The notes under the pieces are model-generated. The model did not search any database and was not told where the DNA came from. It worked only from the letters and a program-made list of their open reading frames with translations. A program made the position numbers and the translations under genes. Below are positions 1 to 10,907 of a stretch of DNA of 64,000 bases, in pieces. The stretch is from Syngnathus acus (Eukaryota; Chordata; Actinopteri; Syngnathiformes; Syngnathidae): assembly GCF_901709675.1 (NCBI RefSeq), contig NC_051095.1, positions 8,459,956 to 8,523,955 on the forward strand, given 5' to 3'. Each line of letters starts with the position of its first letter. The stretch's first letter is position 1.

Positions 1-29
1 GGCATCCTGATTAGATGCCCGAGCCACCT

Positions 30-800
30 CATTGGGGGGAAAAAAAATCCCCAAAATTTTGTTTTAAAAAAATCTGAAAAAATAAAAATAAAAAAATCCC
101 TCATAAATTCCCCCCCCCAAAAAAATCCCCCCCAAAAAATTAGAAAAAAAGTCTAAAAATGTTTTTTTTTAAAATGAAACCCCCAAAAAAATCACCCCTA
201 AAAAAATAAAAAATATATCTAAAAAAAACCAGACAAATCCCCAAAAAATAAATCCCCCTTTAATTTTTATTTTAAAAATCCCCACAAAAATATAAAAAAA
301 AATAAAGAAATCAGAAAAAAAATAAAAATAAAGAAATCCCCCCAAAAAAACAAAAAACTCAAAGGATTCAAGGTCAAATATCTTCACCAAACAAGTGACC
401 ACCTTCCCTAACATCTTGTGAATATTTGAACACTGCAGCCTCATGCCCACGTCTTTCACCTTATTCAGGCCAACACATTTTTAGTATACTGAACAATTTA
501 AATTTACCGCTAATCTGAACTCAAAGAAAATTAAAAAACAAAAATCCCTAAAAATTATTGAAAACAATAAAATAATTGGTTTTTAAAAAAAAACAATCCC
601 CCCAAAAAAAAAAGAAATCCCCCAAAACGTTAAAAAAAAAAACAATCCCCAAATATCTGGCAAAAAAAATCCCCCCATAAAATAAAAATCAGAAAAATGA
701 AATAAAAAAAATCCCCCCTCCCCCAAAAAATAAATAAATAAAGAGAAAAAATAAAACAATTTTTAATTTTGTTTTAATTTTTTTATTATTATCTTTTCCT
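30..800. repeat. A/C low-complexity tract
   Basis: Long runs of A alternate with runs of C (and of T near the right end). No gene-like reading frame or splice pattern is seen. A unique-looking island at about 365-510 interrupts the tract and is one arm of an inverted repeat. The tract could be an eroded simple repeat or a difficult assembly region. Confidence 0.85.
365..510 (+). repeat. Inverted repeat, left arm
   Basis: About 140 bases are the reverse complement of 1560-1705, with only scattered mismatches and small gaps. Both arms share the word TTTTAGTATACTGAAC (seen reversed in the other arm) and a block around GGTGAAAGACGTGGGC. The arms are about 1.05 kb apart. This could be a mobile-element fragment inserted twice in opposite directions or the ends of one larger element. 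Confidence 0.8.
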
Positions 801-1559
801 ATTTTTCCTATTTCAGAAGTGTGCTAACCTCTGGTCCACCGTGACTCCCGCTTTTTCTTTTTTCCCCAAGGCTTTCAATTAAAACTCGATCTCCATAAAG
901 ACGAAAATGTAAGAGTTATACAAGCGACAAGACTGGACCGTGGAGGCCCATTTGTGGCCTCAGCATTATTGCAGGCTGCAGAGGAAGCCCTGCCGGCCGG
1001 CTCAGGCCCAAAGCCACACAAGTTCCTTTTTTAAACACATGAGGGCGTGCTGGCGCAGCGCTTCAAGGCGTATTTATGTTGTAAAACCCCAAAAGACCAA
1101 GTCAGTATTTAGTCGTGGCATGCTGGCGTTCCGTTCTATCGTCGACACGCACAACAAAACTGGACAGCGACAATGAGCACACTAAAACATTCATCAAGTT
1201 TCTTCCTCCAGGCCGCTGTCAGCGAATGATGAAATGTGCAGCCTCCTCTTCTCCTCTGCCTGTTCGAGGCTGTGAGTAAGCGTAAGCAAGACACTCGGGG
1301 TCCGACCGCAGCGGTGACGGCGGCGGAGTTCACCGAGGGCTCCGGAGGTCAGCACGTCTGCAGATGTGCAGTTACGTGCTCGTGATGACGAGGAAGAAAA
1401 TGGCTTTTTGTATGAATGCCGAGTCAGATATTCACATTTAAGCAGAAGGACTCACTCACACACATTTTGAGGAAAAGACAGATGACACAAGTTTACTTGT
1501 TAGGTAAACTTCAACCCCCACCCCGGACCACAGAACTGAAACAATATGTCTCACTTAGC

Positions 1560-1705
1560 AGTAAATTTAAATAGTTCAGTATACTAAAAATGTGTTGGCC
1601 TGAAAAAGGTGAAAGACGTGGGCGTGAGCTGCAGTGTTCAAACATTCACAAGTTGTTAGGGAAGGCTGAACGGTGGTCACTTCTTGTTTGGTGAAGACAT
1701 TTCAC
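1560..1705 (-). repeat. Inverted repeat, right arm
   Basis: This is the partner of the arm at 365-510, in opposite orientation. Beyond it, at about 1735-1785, lies a short stretch around TGTCACACACACATCTGGG. I recognise that kind of sequence as part of common dispersed fish repeats but cannot name the family. Confidence 0.8.
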
Positions 1706-2517
1706 CTTGAATCCATAAAGTTTAAAAGTCTTTAAAGTCCCAATGATTGTCACACACACATCTGGGTGTGGTGAAATTTGTTGAATCCATAAAGTTTCAA
1801 TCCTAAATTTTAGACATGCAGTCTGCCAAGAAACGCGTCTGTGAGCGTGTCCCAAAACATTCATCATCCCAAAGATAAATTGGCCACCAAGGAGCTGTTT
1901 TGATTCCAGGAAAAGGAACGACCGCTTGCCATGCAGGACGGCCTTTCACCAGCCACACCTGATAACTATAATGACATCCCCAATGTGACCACCACAAGAG
2001 GAAACACCAGAAACGGACATAAATAGGGAGACACCACATTGACCGTAATTTCCCATGAATAACACACACGCCCCCACCCAAATCACCCTTAAAAAAACTT
2101 CTAAAATAATACAACCTCCTGATTTGCTGGAGCGGTCTGATGCAGCTGTAGAAAAGTGAGTTTGGAAGCAAACACGGTATTAGGAAATCCCCATAAAATG
2201 CGAGACTACAACAGAACTGGTCCAAATCCAATCTGAAATTTTCGTTTTGTGTGTTCCTAGATCCTTGTGCAATGCGAGGGGATTTTGGATTCTGTTTTTT
2301 TGTAAAAAAAAAAAAAAAAAAAAAGCACATTACTCACACATTAGATTAGTGTAAAAGTTAGAATTTAAGAAGGTTGGTTTTGGATTAAAGGTGAAACGTC
2401 TTCAAGAGCCAAGGGTGTCCGCTTGCCTCCATTCAACTTTCACAGATTACCACAACCTGGCTGATCCTCACAAGTCGTTGGTGAGACGTAAACAAGTATT
2501 TGTTCACATGGCACACA
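1706..2517. other. Downstream flank of kcnk4, no gene seen
   Basis: Non-coding sequence between the inverted repeat and the kcnk4 stop codon, including a run of about 20 A at 2306-2325. Part of it is presumably the kcnk4 3' UTR. Open frames here are short and lack supporting splice sites or recognisable protein similarity. Confidence 0.5.
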
Positions 2518-5185
2518 TCAAAGCGTCTGTGGCAAGTCCGTGTGAGTCGGTAATGACAGCGACCAGTCCGGAGGCGGCGTGGGCGGATTGGACGGTGGCT
2601 GCAAGTCTTCGCCGGGCCTCCTCGCCTGGTGGGGGCTCCACTCGTATGCCGGCTCTCTTCTCACGCTCCTCAGGCTCTTCCGCTTGGGCTTGCGCGAGCG
2701 CCGCTTCCTATCGTCTGCGTGCTCGCTCAGCGCGTCCGACGACTCGTCGATGTATGCCAAGTTCTCGCCGAAAAAGTCCAAGAGGCCCGTGGAGTAGGGT
2801 GGAAGGGCTGGCAAATGGGGGCCGGAACTCGGATTGTTCTCCCCACATCTTACCTCCTCTTTGAGTTTCATTCTATCTCCTTCCGCTTCAAGTGCACGGT
2901 GAGCCTGGAACTTACGCAGAACCGAGAAGGACGAAGACGCAGAGGAAATGTCGGATCTGGAGTCCAAGTCTGATCCTGAGAAAGAGGCATCCTGTACGGC
3001 GGCTTCGGGGGAGTCCAGCTCGGAGGCGGACGGAGCCGCGGGAAGGGAGAAGGGCCGTGTGAGGAGATGGGGTAAGGAGCGACGCGCAACCTGCTGACGC
3101 AAAGCAGCAGACGGCTCGGACGGCATGGCCCTTGGCATTGTACCGCCGCCAACCACGGGCCTCCCCCTCACCTTGGTCATCATGATCATCTCCGGGGAGG
3201 AGCCCAGCCCCTCCAGCCGACTCATGGAGCTGGACAGGCCGGCCCAGTGGCCGGGGAGGTGTCCGTTCTCCGAGCCGCCCCGGGCCCAGTAGCCTAGCGT
3301 GACCTGAGCTCCGCGGCGGATGCGGCGACGCTCGCTGCGCTTCCAGCGCCGGCGTTGCAAGAGGAACGGGTCATTGAACTCCAGAGGGTTGGGAATGCGG
3401 AAATCCTTGGACATGTGCTGCGTCCAGTCGGTGGCGTGAGCGCGCAGCTCCTCCATCTGAAGTGAGAAGAAACATCACCCGCTCAAAGGGTTGAAAATAC
3501 ATAATCCTAAAAACGTGTGTCTGTGTGTGTCTCGCCTCAGCGCGGGTCCTCTTGGAGAGCACACGCAGCCAGTTGCCAATCATGGTGAGGATGGAGGCAA
3601 AGTAGGCCAGACCGAACACGATCCACAACCACACAAGAGGTTTGAAGAACAGGCCGCCAGCGTGACTACCATCTCGATACACACGTGAACACACACACAA
3701 TTTCCAATTGTGTCTCTTAAGATGTGATTCTCGGAACTCAAACTGTTTGGCAATTCCTTGCCTTTCCACCAAGAATTCCACTGAGTGGTTGAAGGGCCAT
3801 ATATTCTTTTTAATCAAATGCGCACCAAAATCTGTTCTGATGAAGAAAACATTCCCACCTGGCACATAGTCTCCGAAGCCCACCGTAGTGAGTGTGATGA
3901 CCACAAAGTAGAGCGACTCCAGGAAGGACCAGCCCTCCGATTTCTGAAAGACGACCGTGGGCACGGCCAAGAAAATGAGGCAGCCGATCAGGATGGACAG
4001 CACGGCCGAGATGACGCGCACCGTCGTGGGACGCACATGACGCTTCTACCACGCACACACACAAACAAGGCAGCAAACACGCATGAGGGATGGAAAAAAA
4101 AAAGCATGCTCGTCATTGTAATGAGGAGGCTGAGAATGATACAAACAATCCTCTTTGCCACTAGATGCCGCCAAATTCTTGTTTAAATAGAAAAGTGGTC
4201 ATCAGTGTGAAACCAAGAAAATCTTGGTGACGAGAGCTGAAATTTGTTTCCCAAGGAGAACAAAACCCTTCTCACCAGAAAGAGGGTCTCGATCTTGGCC
4301 ACCGCCCTTCGAAGCACAGTGCCCATGTGGTCACCTACTCCGGCCAGCAGGATGCCAAACATGGGAATGCCTACAAGAGCATAGCACACGCAGAAGAGCT
4401 GTCCGTACCACGTGCGAGGAGACAGGTTCCCGAAACCTGGAGGAGCAAAGACGGCAGGATTCACGAGGATGTAACGCTCGTGTTGACGGTTTAAGCCAAC
4501 CTATGGTGGTGATGATGGCGCCGCAGAAAAAGAAGGCCGAGGCTACGTCCCAGCGCGTGGTGAAGTTGCTGGAGAGGCTGCTCACCTCCAGGCCCGCTTC
4601 CACCGCAGACGCCACTCCCTGAGTGACATGCCCAAAACATTTGAGACACACAAGAGTTAGGCCACAGTCATTTAAAAAGCAACATGAAAAATAACATCAG
4701 GCCTGCTGCAAAGTGCAGGTGACACTACATAAGTCACTACAGCCGACCAGAAATGTGGAGAAATTACCACTGAGACAATTGGACAATTATTCAAATTTAG
4801 ACGATTGCCACATTAAAATTTTGATCTAAAACGGCAAAGAAATTATTCAATTGGAAAAGACCATTTAGACCTTAAGGACAATTGGACAATTATTTAAATT
4901 TAGAAAATTGCCACATTCAAATTTTGATCTATTTGGAAATGAACATAAAAAGGTACAACGTAGATGGAAGAATGGAGTGCTTGTGTCCTCTGATACCTTC
5001 ACCAGCTTGTAGAATTCCCGCTCACTCACGCAGGAGTGATTGCTCAGGAAGTCGTTCTTGGCGACGAGTAGCTGCTGGAACTTATCGCTCTCCTCGGAGG
5101 CCTCCAAGTTTTGAAAGACCAGCGCTCCCATGCCCAGGTAGAGCACCACCCCGAACAGGAGGGCCAGGACCGTGGTGCAGCGCAT
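2518..5185 (-). CDS. kcnk4: Two-pore-domain K+ channel, TRAAK-like (kcnk4)
   Basis: Six coding exons: 5185-4997, 4618-4501, 4436-4276, 4045-3859, 3672-3536 and 3456-2518. They join in frame to 576 aa. It is a plasma-membrane leak K+ channel; TRAAK family members respond to stretch, lipids and heat. The start [10 protein letters not shown] resembles mammalian TRAAK, and an upstream in-frame Met at 5239 would add 18 residues, as in a longer mammalian isoform. Both selectivity filters are visible: TTIGFG (about residues 99-104) and TTVGFGD (about 209-215). M1 is at the N-terminus, glycosylation sites NHS and NFT lie in the M1-P1 cap, and the M4 helix ends in [13 protein letters not shown]. The long C-terminal tail (about 310 aa) carries [11 protein letters not shown], a TRAAK-type signature absent from TREK1/TREK2 as I recall them. 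Intron 5 begins with GC instead of GT. TREK-type kcnk2/kcnk10 are the alternatives and fit less well. Confidence 0.93.
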
Positions 5186-5239
5186 GTTGGCCGCCCCCCT
5201 TCCGGGGTTAGAGGTCGGGGGATGTGGCGACGCTCGCAC

Positions 5240-6990
5240 TCAGGATACACTTGGGGCACAGCTGGTCATAAACAGGAAGTTCCTTTTGGAGGCCGCTGTA
5301 TGTGTAAACATGCAACACGGGTGCTGACTTTTATCAATGCGTGCGTGCGTGCGTCACGCCAGCGTTGCGCTGGCGGGAAGCTGAGTCCCCCGAGGATGTT
5401 TCCATGAACGCTAGGTGAGATGTCACACATTGATGATGTCAATTTCAATATTATATCATTTATATATATAATAATAATCAAATTTATATTGTTTCAAAAT
5501 TTTCAAGATGGAAGTTTCACCGCAACGTGAACTCCTTGCTACTTGCAGTTCAGTGGGCACAACTCTTCCTATTCCGTTTTTATTTCTCTGAGCTTAAGCT
5601 AAATCAAAAAATGTATTATTATTCCTAATAATTATATCGCAAAATATGCTAATCATGGAAGAAGGTTAAGGTTCAACAGCAGGTGAAATGTCCTAGTAGT
5701 AATTTATAACAAATGGTCAAATCTGTATTGGACAGCTCAGATAAAAATATGGTTTGGTGACTTAGTGCTTAGCATGTCTGCTTCACAGTTCTGGTGCTCA
5801 GGATTCAAATCTCATCTTAACATGAGAGGAGTTTGTATGGTTTCCCTGCATGTGCCCCTGCCCTTGTGACTTAAATATGAATTTGACTGGTTTACAGCAA
5901 AAGTTAAAAATGTTCTTTACAATAATACAGAATGTTGTTAGTACCCCCATCTGTCCCAACACGAGCAAAACACGGGCAAGTTTTTTTTTTTTTAAGCTTC
6001 ATTGACAACTTCAAATCGACTATTTGAATGTTTTCTTTTGTGCCAACCAGTCCAGGGTGTCAGTCCAGGTCAACCTGGTGAGGATAAGATCTATAAAAAA
6101 ATGGATGATTGCCAATCACATTCTGTTTTTGCTTCCTTGGCGAGGAAACTCTGGATTTGTATGAAACTTCCTTTAAAGATCCGAGATAGCGCCGCCGTTG
6201 CCCGTTGATTCTTTTAGCAGGTGAGCGATTTACGTTAAAGCCTCCATGGGAGCCTCGTTGTTTCTCACAGTGCTTCGGTTTCACAAGAAAAACACACGAG
6301 CCAACACAAGAGTGAAATATTCTAACAGTGAGAGGAAGCCATTGTGACGTGTTTCTCATCAGCGATTCTCAACGAGTGTGACGCTTAAAATGATCTGATT
6401 TCACTTCATTAGTGAGGAAACCCATTTACTGTCTATACCCCCACCGGGTTGTCACGGGTGCTGGATTTCCACGCGGCAACATCAAGGCGCATAAGCGGTC
6501 ATACCACTGTCCATACACTGGCTTGTCAAGTTGGGCTTCAAAAAATTACTAAATACTAAAAGTTCATTTTTCTTGCTGTTCCATGATATGCGCACACTCA
6601 TGGCGGACAACAAGGCGCTCAATTGTTCTGAACTCTGTAGTTCAGACTTCATAGTCAGACTTCTTTATTTAATAACAAATATCTGGATTCAGTTTAGAGT
6701 ATTTTTAATTTTATTTGAATGTTTTCTTTAAAGTCTCTCGATTACAGATGTTCACCAACTGCCTGTGGCTCCACAATGCACAAATGGGGAGTTTTTAGTT
6801 CATCTGCGTATCTATGCCAATAACATGTAGTGACAGACAGAATCACTAAATGCTCTCCCACACGATGGTCTAAGGTCCATAATTAACCTGTGTCCACATT
6901 TTGTGACATTTTTGTTGCGAACATTTCTTCCCAATGAAAAATATGTGCCTTGGTTGACCAAAGAAGACTACAGACATTAATGAAGTAAGT
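5240..6990. other. Intergenic region upstream of kcnk4, no gene seen
   Basis: This holds the presumed kcnk4 promoter and 5' UTR and then AT-rich DNA. At 5345-5370 there is a short GC-richer patch with GTGCG repeats. A tRNA-like dispersed repeat sits at 5751-5870. No convincing exons were found on either strand. Confidence 0.6.
5751..5870 (+). repeat. tRNA-like dispersed fish repeat, diverged copy
   Basis: The order of words (GCTTAGCATGTCTGCTTCAC, then CAGTTCTGGTG, then GATTCAAATCTC, then GAGTTTGTATGGTT) matches a very common teleost repeat with pol III A- and B-box-like segments. Other partial copies in this window are at 11360-11480, 26880-27030 and 48590-48735. This is a repeat and not a functional tRNA. 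Confidence 0.65.
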
Positions 6991-6993
6991 ACC

Positions 6994-7263
6994 TTAAGGC
7001 TCTGAAGTCAGGAGTTCATCCCATGTTAGGTCAGCTGATGAGCTCTGTTGGGCTTCGCCGGGGACCTTCAACAAAAAAAGATTCAGCACATTCAATGAAC
7101 TTGAGGAAAAAAAAAGTGAGCCGTTACAGACTGCATACTGCGACGTTAACTGTAGGGGGGGAAATTGTGTTTGAGTCTTATCAGCACTTTGAACTGTGTT
7201 TACCTCATCGATAGAACTCCCTTGCCTTGGTCTCCCACATAGAGCTTTGACAATGTCCGACAT
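6994..7263 (-). CDS. Candidate two-exon small protein, unidentified
   Basis: An ATG at 7263 opens MSDIVKALCGRPRQGSSIDE, followed by a GTAAAC donor (exon 7263-7204). After a T-rich tract ending in an AG acceptor, the frame continues as VPGEAQQSSSADLTWDELL and stops at 6994, giving 43 aa. The splice phases agree (phase 0 to phase 0). A possible 5' UTR exon with a good donor (GTAAGA) ends near 7961. I recognise no family. The peptide is short and acidic at its C-terminus. It may be a real small gene or a chance pair of open segments. Confidence 0.25.
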   Translation of the reverse strand: MSDIVKALCGRPRQGSSIDEVNTVQSADKTQTQFPPLQLTSQYAVCNGSLFFSSSSLNVLNLFLLKVPGEAQQSSSADLTWDELLTSEP

Positions 7264-8049
7264 TTGCCAGAGTCTTGCACACTGTTAGCATTCGGCGCTA
7301 ACTGAGCAGGAGGCCTTTGCTTATCTAACTGTGACACTTACTAGTTATCACTGTCCTAAACGCGCGCTGGGTGGCAAAGTTTACCATTGTTCTTTGTCTG
7401 AACGGCAGTGAGTGAGCTCATGCGAAAATAAACAACAGAGCAGCTGGGCCGGCGCGCTAAATCGCAAAAAAAAGCACGGGACTGAGGAAAGACCTGCACG
7501 TGAGATGGATGCACAGGCTTAAGACAAAGTTCAGGTTTGTTTTAGCATCACTGAAGGCTCACTTTCAAGACTTACTAACCATAAATTGCAATATTTTACA
7601 TATATTTTTCATTCATCATTTTCATTGCCTGTGCAATGGGAACATTGTGCAGGTGTAATGACACCAAACCCGTGGGAAATTATTTTTAAAAATGCCAGCG
7701 AAAACGGCAACATTTCACCAACTGCATATGCTCTGTGACATACTTTTTAATGCTTTGAAAACAACTAACCATTGTGCCTACAGCTGCAGAGATGATTCAG
7801 ATTATCTGTGGGTTAACTTGTACCCATTAAAGAATTCTGCTTTAATTCCTCTGCCATAATACAAAGTGAGAAACGTGGGAAACAGCAGCATACATGATCA
7901 AACAAAGATTTCTGACTGTATAAAAGAAAGAATATCTCCACTGAAGGAAACTCGTCTTACCTTGACTTTGGTGAAACTTGAATCCAGCTCGGTCCAACGC
8001 AACGCATGTGTCGTTCTCTGGCCCTGCAGCGCTCAGTCAGGGGCTGTGT

Positions 8050-10600
8050 TTGGCGCGCGTGTGTATGTGTGTGTGTTTGTTGTGAACGTGCATGTGTGTT
8101 TTCTCCTTGGAAGGTGTTTCCCCTATTCTTGTGACCCTACATCACTCTGACAGGGGGAGAAGACTGGAGGAGGAGCAGGGGGACATTACAGGCTCTGCGA
8201 TTTCCTGAGATGGATATGTGTGTGTGAGTGTGTGTGTGTGTTCATTGGTAGGAGTGTGGAGAGGGGCCGGCAAACAAAAAAGTGACACTTGGCTCGTCTG
8301 AGGCAGAGTTATGGCTGATGAAATAAAACAGCAAGTTCCAACGCCAAATTTAGCAAAAATGTGAATATTATGTGAAGAAATATAAAACGGTGTAGCTGGG
8401 AATGAGAGGGCCAAAAGGGAGAAGGAGAAGACAGCCAGAAATGGCGGTGGGAATGAGTCCTTTCATCAAGATATTCCACTTCAATTCATAGGAGGCGCCA
8501 TCTCATGGGAGGCGCTTGAAGGCAGCAGGGACAAAAAGGGATAAAACATTAACTTTACGTGGTTGCAGTTGGACAAGATTTACCATCCCCCACAGCTTTT
8601 ATCATATTTGAATTTTATGAAATGAGTGGTTCAAGATAAAAAAAAAATCACTCTGCCCATTAATAAATGGATCCAGAACATGAAGAATACAATAACAATA
8701 AATGTACCATTAAACAAATCAATATATCGCAATATGCATTTCTTTTGTATTTCTAAAGTGCCCCTGGTCTAAATTTTTATGACGCTCAAGTTGTTAACAA
8801 CATTATGCTACATTTCGATTACGGCAGAATTTATTGTTTATTTAATTTTTCACGAACATGCTTGTGTCTCGGCCTTTTTGCTTTTGCTTTTTTTTATGCA
8901 TAATTCGCAATTGGAGCATTGTTGCACTACCTAGTGGAGCAGTAAGTGTATTGCAAGTGCCATTCTAACAAGCAAATGATGCGTTTGTGATTGATACCCG
9001 TGTATTTATTTAAAATTTGTTTATAAAATATTGCAAAACAAACTATCTTCGACAAATGCGTGCAAAAAATGTCTGCGGTTTGGAAAATGCTATGGCCAAA
9101 CGACAATAAATTCACGGGACGCCGCATTGAATCTAACAAAAGCCAGAGTAATTGCGACGACAAGGAATGAGTTCAGCAATCACATACTGAAACTTTTAAT
9201 TTGCAGTATATTCACATTGGGAGTGAACAAGATAAACAAACAGATGCCTTGCTCACTGACAAAAAAAAAAAGCAATGCATCACACATACGTATAGGTGAA
9301 TGGGAAACGTGTCTACCCGTGTGTGCGTGCATCGACATGACAAAGTCAACGCAGTAACAGTGCAATCCACCTTTACAAACAAAATCCTTTCTTTAAACTG
9401 AAACCACAGCAGCAGCATCTAAATGGTCAGGGCTTAAAGGCGAGCACACTAAACTTGGACAACATTCAAAGTCTTCCAAGTTCCAACACGACATATCTGA
9501 TTATATGGAGCAGCTCGTGCTAATAAAACACAGAGTTGGCTTTCTGGAACAACAGGTCGGACCGACAAGTGCATCGAAAGAAAAGCGCCAGAGGCACGCT
9601 GGCTTGGTGTACATCACCATACATGGAGCGGAAAGCAGGTTAGCCGTTGACTGGCTCTCGACTACATCACACACATACACACTGTCCACAAGAAGACGTG
9701 TTTAAAAACATAGCTAACCTCCTACACAGACGTTATACTTTCACAAAAGGCGTTTACCTAAACACCTGCCCTTCACTAAAACACATTCACGTGTCTATAA
9801 ATAAGCTACATGTGAAAATAAACAGCACAAATTTCACATTTTACAACCGGACCCTTTGACCTTGAAGAAAAAAAACAAGTTATCTCTTGCAAAAAAAACC
9901 AACAAAAAACCCAAGCCTCTGCTTCACTGTGTCTTCACACCACAAGTTCATGAAATTAGTGAAGCCTAAATAGTCTCTTTGCTTTTTTTTGGGGGGCCAG
10001 AAGTAACAATGAGCAAAGCATCAGGTGCAAAGCGAAAGTGTAGATGTGCATGTGTTCAAGCCCACCACGCTCTGCGTCCATCACTAGGGATCATTTCCAC
10101 CACCCCAATGCACACGTGACCATGCACCAGCTCTGAAAATCATTATTTCTTTACATAATTATTCGAGGTATGAGGCGTTGGTCAGCCTTTTTTTTTTTTT
10201 TTGTTGCTACTAGCACTATATAGTGGTAGCGCCATAATCTGTCACTCCTAGTTTACTGTAAAAAAACAACAATAACCAAAACACCCCAAAGAACTCAACG
10301 TTACGCATCAACCAAAACGAAATGACTTTTCTGTTAGCTTTACGTTAACACATAACTGCCAAAAGCAGGCTAATGAAGAAAAAAAAGCCATTGATGTCAC
10401 GCTAATTAAAAACCTTGAAGCAAGTTCTATTTGATCATGAGCGAGAGTAGCAACACATGCTGACATTTGCAGTGAGAGTTGGAGGCATAAATTCTTTATG
10501 CTCTTCAAAAAAAAAAAAAAAAAGTTTGGAAGGTCTTTTGTTCTTATCGTGAAATGTACAGTAAATGGTTCTGTTCTAGGGGAATATTATTTTCTTCCAC
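8050..10600. other. Intergenic region, no gene seen
   Basis: AT-rich DNA with GT-rich microsatellite patches (8060-8100, 8215-8240), poly-T and poly-A runs (10190-10202, 10509-10523) and no recognisable exons. The last part is presumably the 3' UTR of the CENP-F-like gene. Confidence 0.6.
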
Positions 10601-10622
10601 CTGAAAAGTAGAATACCTGTGA

Positions 10623-10874
10623 TCAATCCGTCTCGTCCTCCGGGATGGCCTCCTTCTGATTGACGGGCACAACAGCGGTCCCTAACAAGCCCCGCCTCAC
10701 AATGTAGGGGCACGAGGCCCCAGTGGGGATATCTGCAAAACCTGCAGGATTCAAACAAGACATAAAGACGAGATGAGGAGAAGAAAAGGTGGTGAAATTT
10801 CTCTTTCCCTTTATTCCATCCATCTATTCTCCATACTGCCCTAGATAAAGCCAGAAAAGTGATTCGTTGCATAT

Positions 10875-10907
<33 letters not shown>

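Noticed and set aside
1803-2330. A 175-codon - strand frame downstream of kcnk4
   Set aside because: It starts in a poly-T run, has no recognisable domain and likely crosses repeat and 3' flank sequence.
2518-5185. Identification as kcnk2 (TREK-1) because of the CENP-F neighbour
   Set aside because: The N-terminus and the [11 protein letters not shown] tail motif resemble TRAAK, and nxf1/bscl2 synteny favours kcnk4.
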